Source: JBBIVP01 sp037439705 [NCBI: bacterium]
GTDB taxonomy: Bacteria; JBBIVP01
Reading direction: 5' to 3'
Assembly (NCBI GenBank): GCA_037439705.1
Contig: JBBIVP010000064.1
Location: 3,192 to 10,210 of the forward strand
Length of the DNA: 7,019 nt
Position 1 is the stretch's first letter. Each line of letters starts with the position of its first letter. Made by a program: the position numbers and the translations under genes. Below the pieces are notes generated by a model. The model had not been told where the DNA came from, made no database searches, and saw only the letters and a list, made by a program, of their open reading frames with translations. Shown here one piece after another: positions 6,389 through 7,019 of this stretch.

Positions 6389-6685
6389 GTGAACGAGAAA
6401 TTAAAGAAAATAACAAAAGTTCTTGTGAGTTTAAAAGAGCAAATAAGAAAGGAGTATAAAGCTGAAATAGTTGGAATATTTGGTTCTTATGTGCGGGGTG
6501 ATGAGAAAGAAGGTAGTGATTTGGATATTCTTGTGAACTTTCTTGAAGGAGCAACGCTACTTCATTTGGCAGGACTTGGAAATTTTCTTGAAGAAAAACT
6601 CTCATTAAAAGTGGATATCCTTCCGGTGGATACAATTAAAGAAGAAATTAAAGATTATATCCTGAAAGAAGCAATTTATTTATGA
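6389..6685 (+). CDS. MNT-type minimal nucleotidyltransferase (HEPN/MNT antitoxin family)
   Basis: The nucleotidyltransferase signature is intact: Gly32-Ser33, ten residues, then Asp44-Leu-Asp46 (GSYVRGDEKEGSDLDILV), the GSX10DXD form of MntA-like proteins, with a third acidic position at Asp76 (LKVDILPVD). At 98 residues it is normal for a stand-alone MNT domain. In characterised HepT-MntA pairs the MNT protein neutralises the HEPN RNase by transferring AMP to a tyrosine; that activity is inferred here. The start is GTG with GAGAGGGT (6376-6383) five bases upstream, so it differs from the first gene of the unit, which has no such site. It starts 14 bases after the methyltransferase remnant. 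Its TGA overlaps an ATG opening a HEPN-like peptide, the usual antitoxin-toxin junction, but that partner is broken. Confidence 0.85.
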   Translation: MNEKLKKITKVLVSLKEQIRKEYKAEIVGIFGSYVRGDEKEGSDLDILVNFLEGATLLHLAGLGNFLEEKLSLKVDILPVDTIKEEIKDYILKEAIYL

Positions 6686-6733
6686 GAAATCCAAAACTTT
6701 ATTTGAAGGAATATTCCCGATAACATCAAATTA
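6682..6733 (+). pseudogene. HEPN-domain toxin remnant (HepT/DUF86-like), frameshifted
   Basis: The ATG overlaps the MNT stop codon as ATGA. It opens MRNPKLYLK, which strongly resembles the start of HepT/DUF86 proteins (M-R-x-P-x-L-Y-L-x-D-I-L). The frame then closes at TAA (6721-6723) after 13 residues. Dropping one base in GAAT (6709-6712) gives K-D-I-P-D-N-I-K-L, which restores the expected continuation for about eight residues before similarity fades. No RxxxxH HEPN catalytic motif appears downstream in the three forward frames. The toxin is therefore inactive or lost, unless a sequence error explains the shift and the remainder lies elsewhere. This is inferred from a short match plus its position beside an MNT gene. 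Confidence 0.5.
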
Positions 6734-7019
6734 TGGCCATATAAAATATTCAAGAAGGGGCATTCAAAAAAAGGAAAAAGGGGTAGGTCTTCAAATTTGA
6801 CATAAAGTATTGATTTATGCCCGTAAAAAATAAAAAAATTAAGTGTACAAGATACAGGATATGGATTGGTAATATAAGAGGATTTTACAAGAGGAGGTTT
6901 CAGGATATGCTTTACAGTTTGAGAAGATTTTGAGTGTGTTAGATAATAGAAAGACCTCACAAATCCCTTAAATTTTCTCATTCAAACTCATAAAATGTCG
7001 CATAAGTATATAACTTATA
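6734..7019. other. Intergenic or decayed sequence without a convincing gene
   Basis: I see no recognisable gene, tRNA or terminator here. A 38-codon plus-strand frame (6817-6933, MPVKNKKIKC start) is basic and unlike anything I know. Another forward frame (6843-6971), interrupted by TAA at 6870-6872, reads EEVSGYALQFEKILSVLDN and has a coding-like flavour, but it has no start and no identity I can defend. The right end holds GTCGCATAA (6997-7005) overlapping a 17-base palindrome, ATAAGT-ATATA-ACTTAT (7002-7018). Confidence 0.5.
7002..7018. repeat. 17-base palindrome at the right edge
   Basis: ATAAGT and ACTTAT are perfect 6-base inverted arms around ATATA. The element overlaps the end of the GTCGCATAA motif also found at the left border of the module. 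It could be a protein-binding site or recombination arm, or simple AT-rich symmetry; the sequence beyond the window would be needed to judge. Confidence 0.3.

Noticed and set aside
6676-6981. A 101-codon minus-strand frame across the right-hand region
   Set aside because: It has no ribosome-binding site, no recognisable domain and a low-complexity aromatic composition. It overlaps the MNT end and HEPN remnant antisense.

Overview
The window looks like chromosomal DNA from a diderm (Gram-negative-type) bacterium. It encodes a TolC-type outer-membrane channel, a periplasmic adaptor lipoprotein and an RND pump. Base composition is moderately AT-rich, proteins are rich in Lys, Glu and Ile, and Arg is often AGA/AGG. 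That style is common in thermophilic anaerobes and uncultivated candidate phyla such as the WOR-3 group, but I cannot place the organism, and thermophily is an inference.

Layout: everything from the left edge to about 5865 is on the minus strand and reads right to left. A DUF721/DciA-like gene (5865-5410) ends in a hairpin terminator. Threonyl-tRNA synthetase thrS (5291-3432) follows with its own promoter. After a 146-base gap comes a compact efflux operon: TetR-family regulator (3285-2683), TolC-family channel (2673-1360), membrane-fusion lipoprotein (1363-479) and the start of an HAE1-type RND pump (482 leftwards). Genes in this operon are 9 bases apart or overlap as ATGA. The RND frame meets TGA at 53-51, yet the same frame continues with RND-like sequence beyond it. 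The pump is therefore interrupted or miscalled at the window edge.

From about 5938 rightwards the plus strand carries a small AT-rich accessory module diverging from the DUF721 gene. It holds a 133-codon remnant that keeps the two ends of a large adenine-specific DNA methyltransferase without the catalytic middle, then an intact minimal nucleotidyltransferase (MNT, HEPN/MNT antitoxin type), then the first codons of a HEPN toxin that is frameshifted and lost. The last ~290 bases hold no convincing gene. The module looks like a decayed defence island. A short imperfect direct repeat (about 5927-5938 and 6995-7006) lies at its two ends but may be chance.

The most interesting pattern is regulatory. 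Each of the four inferred transcription units (tetR operon, thrS, DUF721 gene, methyltransferase remnant) starts with a sigma70-like promoter whose -10 box ends only 6-11 bases before the ATG, with no Shine-Dalgarno sequence. Most genes inside operons have clear Shine-Dalgarno sequences. This suggests leaderless mRNAs for first genes. Two other oddities are an adaptor protein without the usual alpha-helical hairpin and a thrS whose start lies inside its TGS domain.
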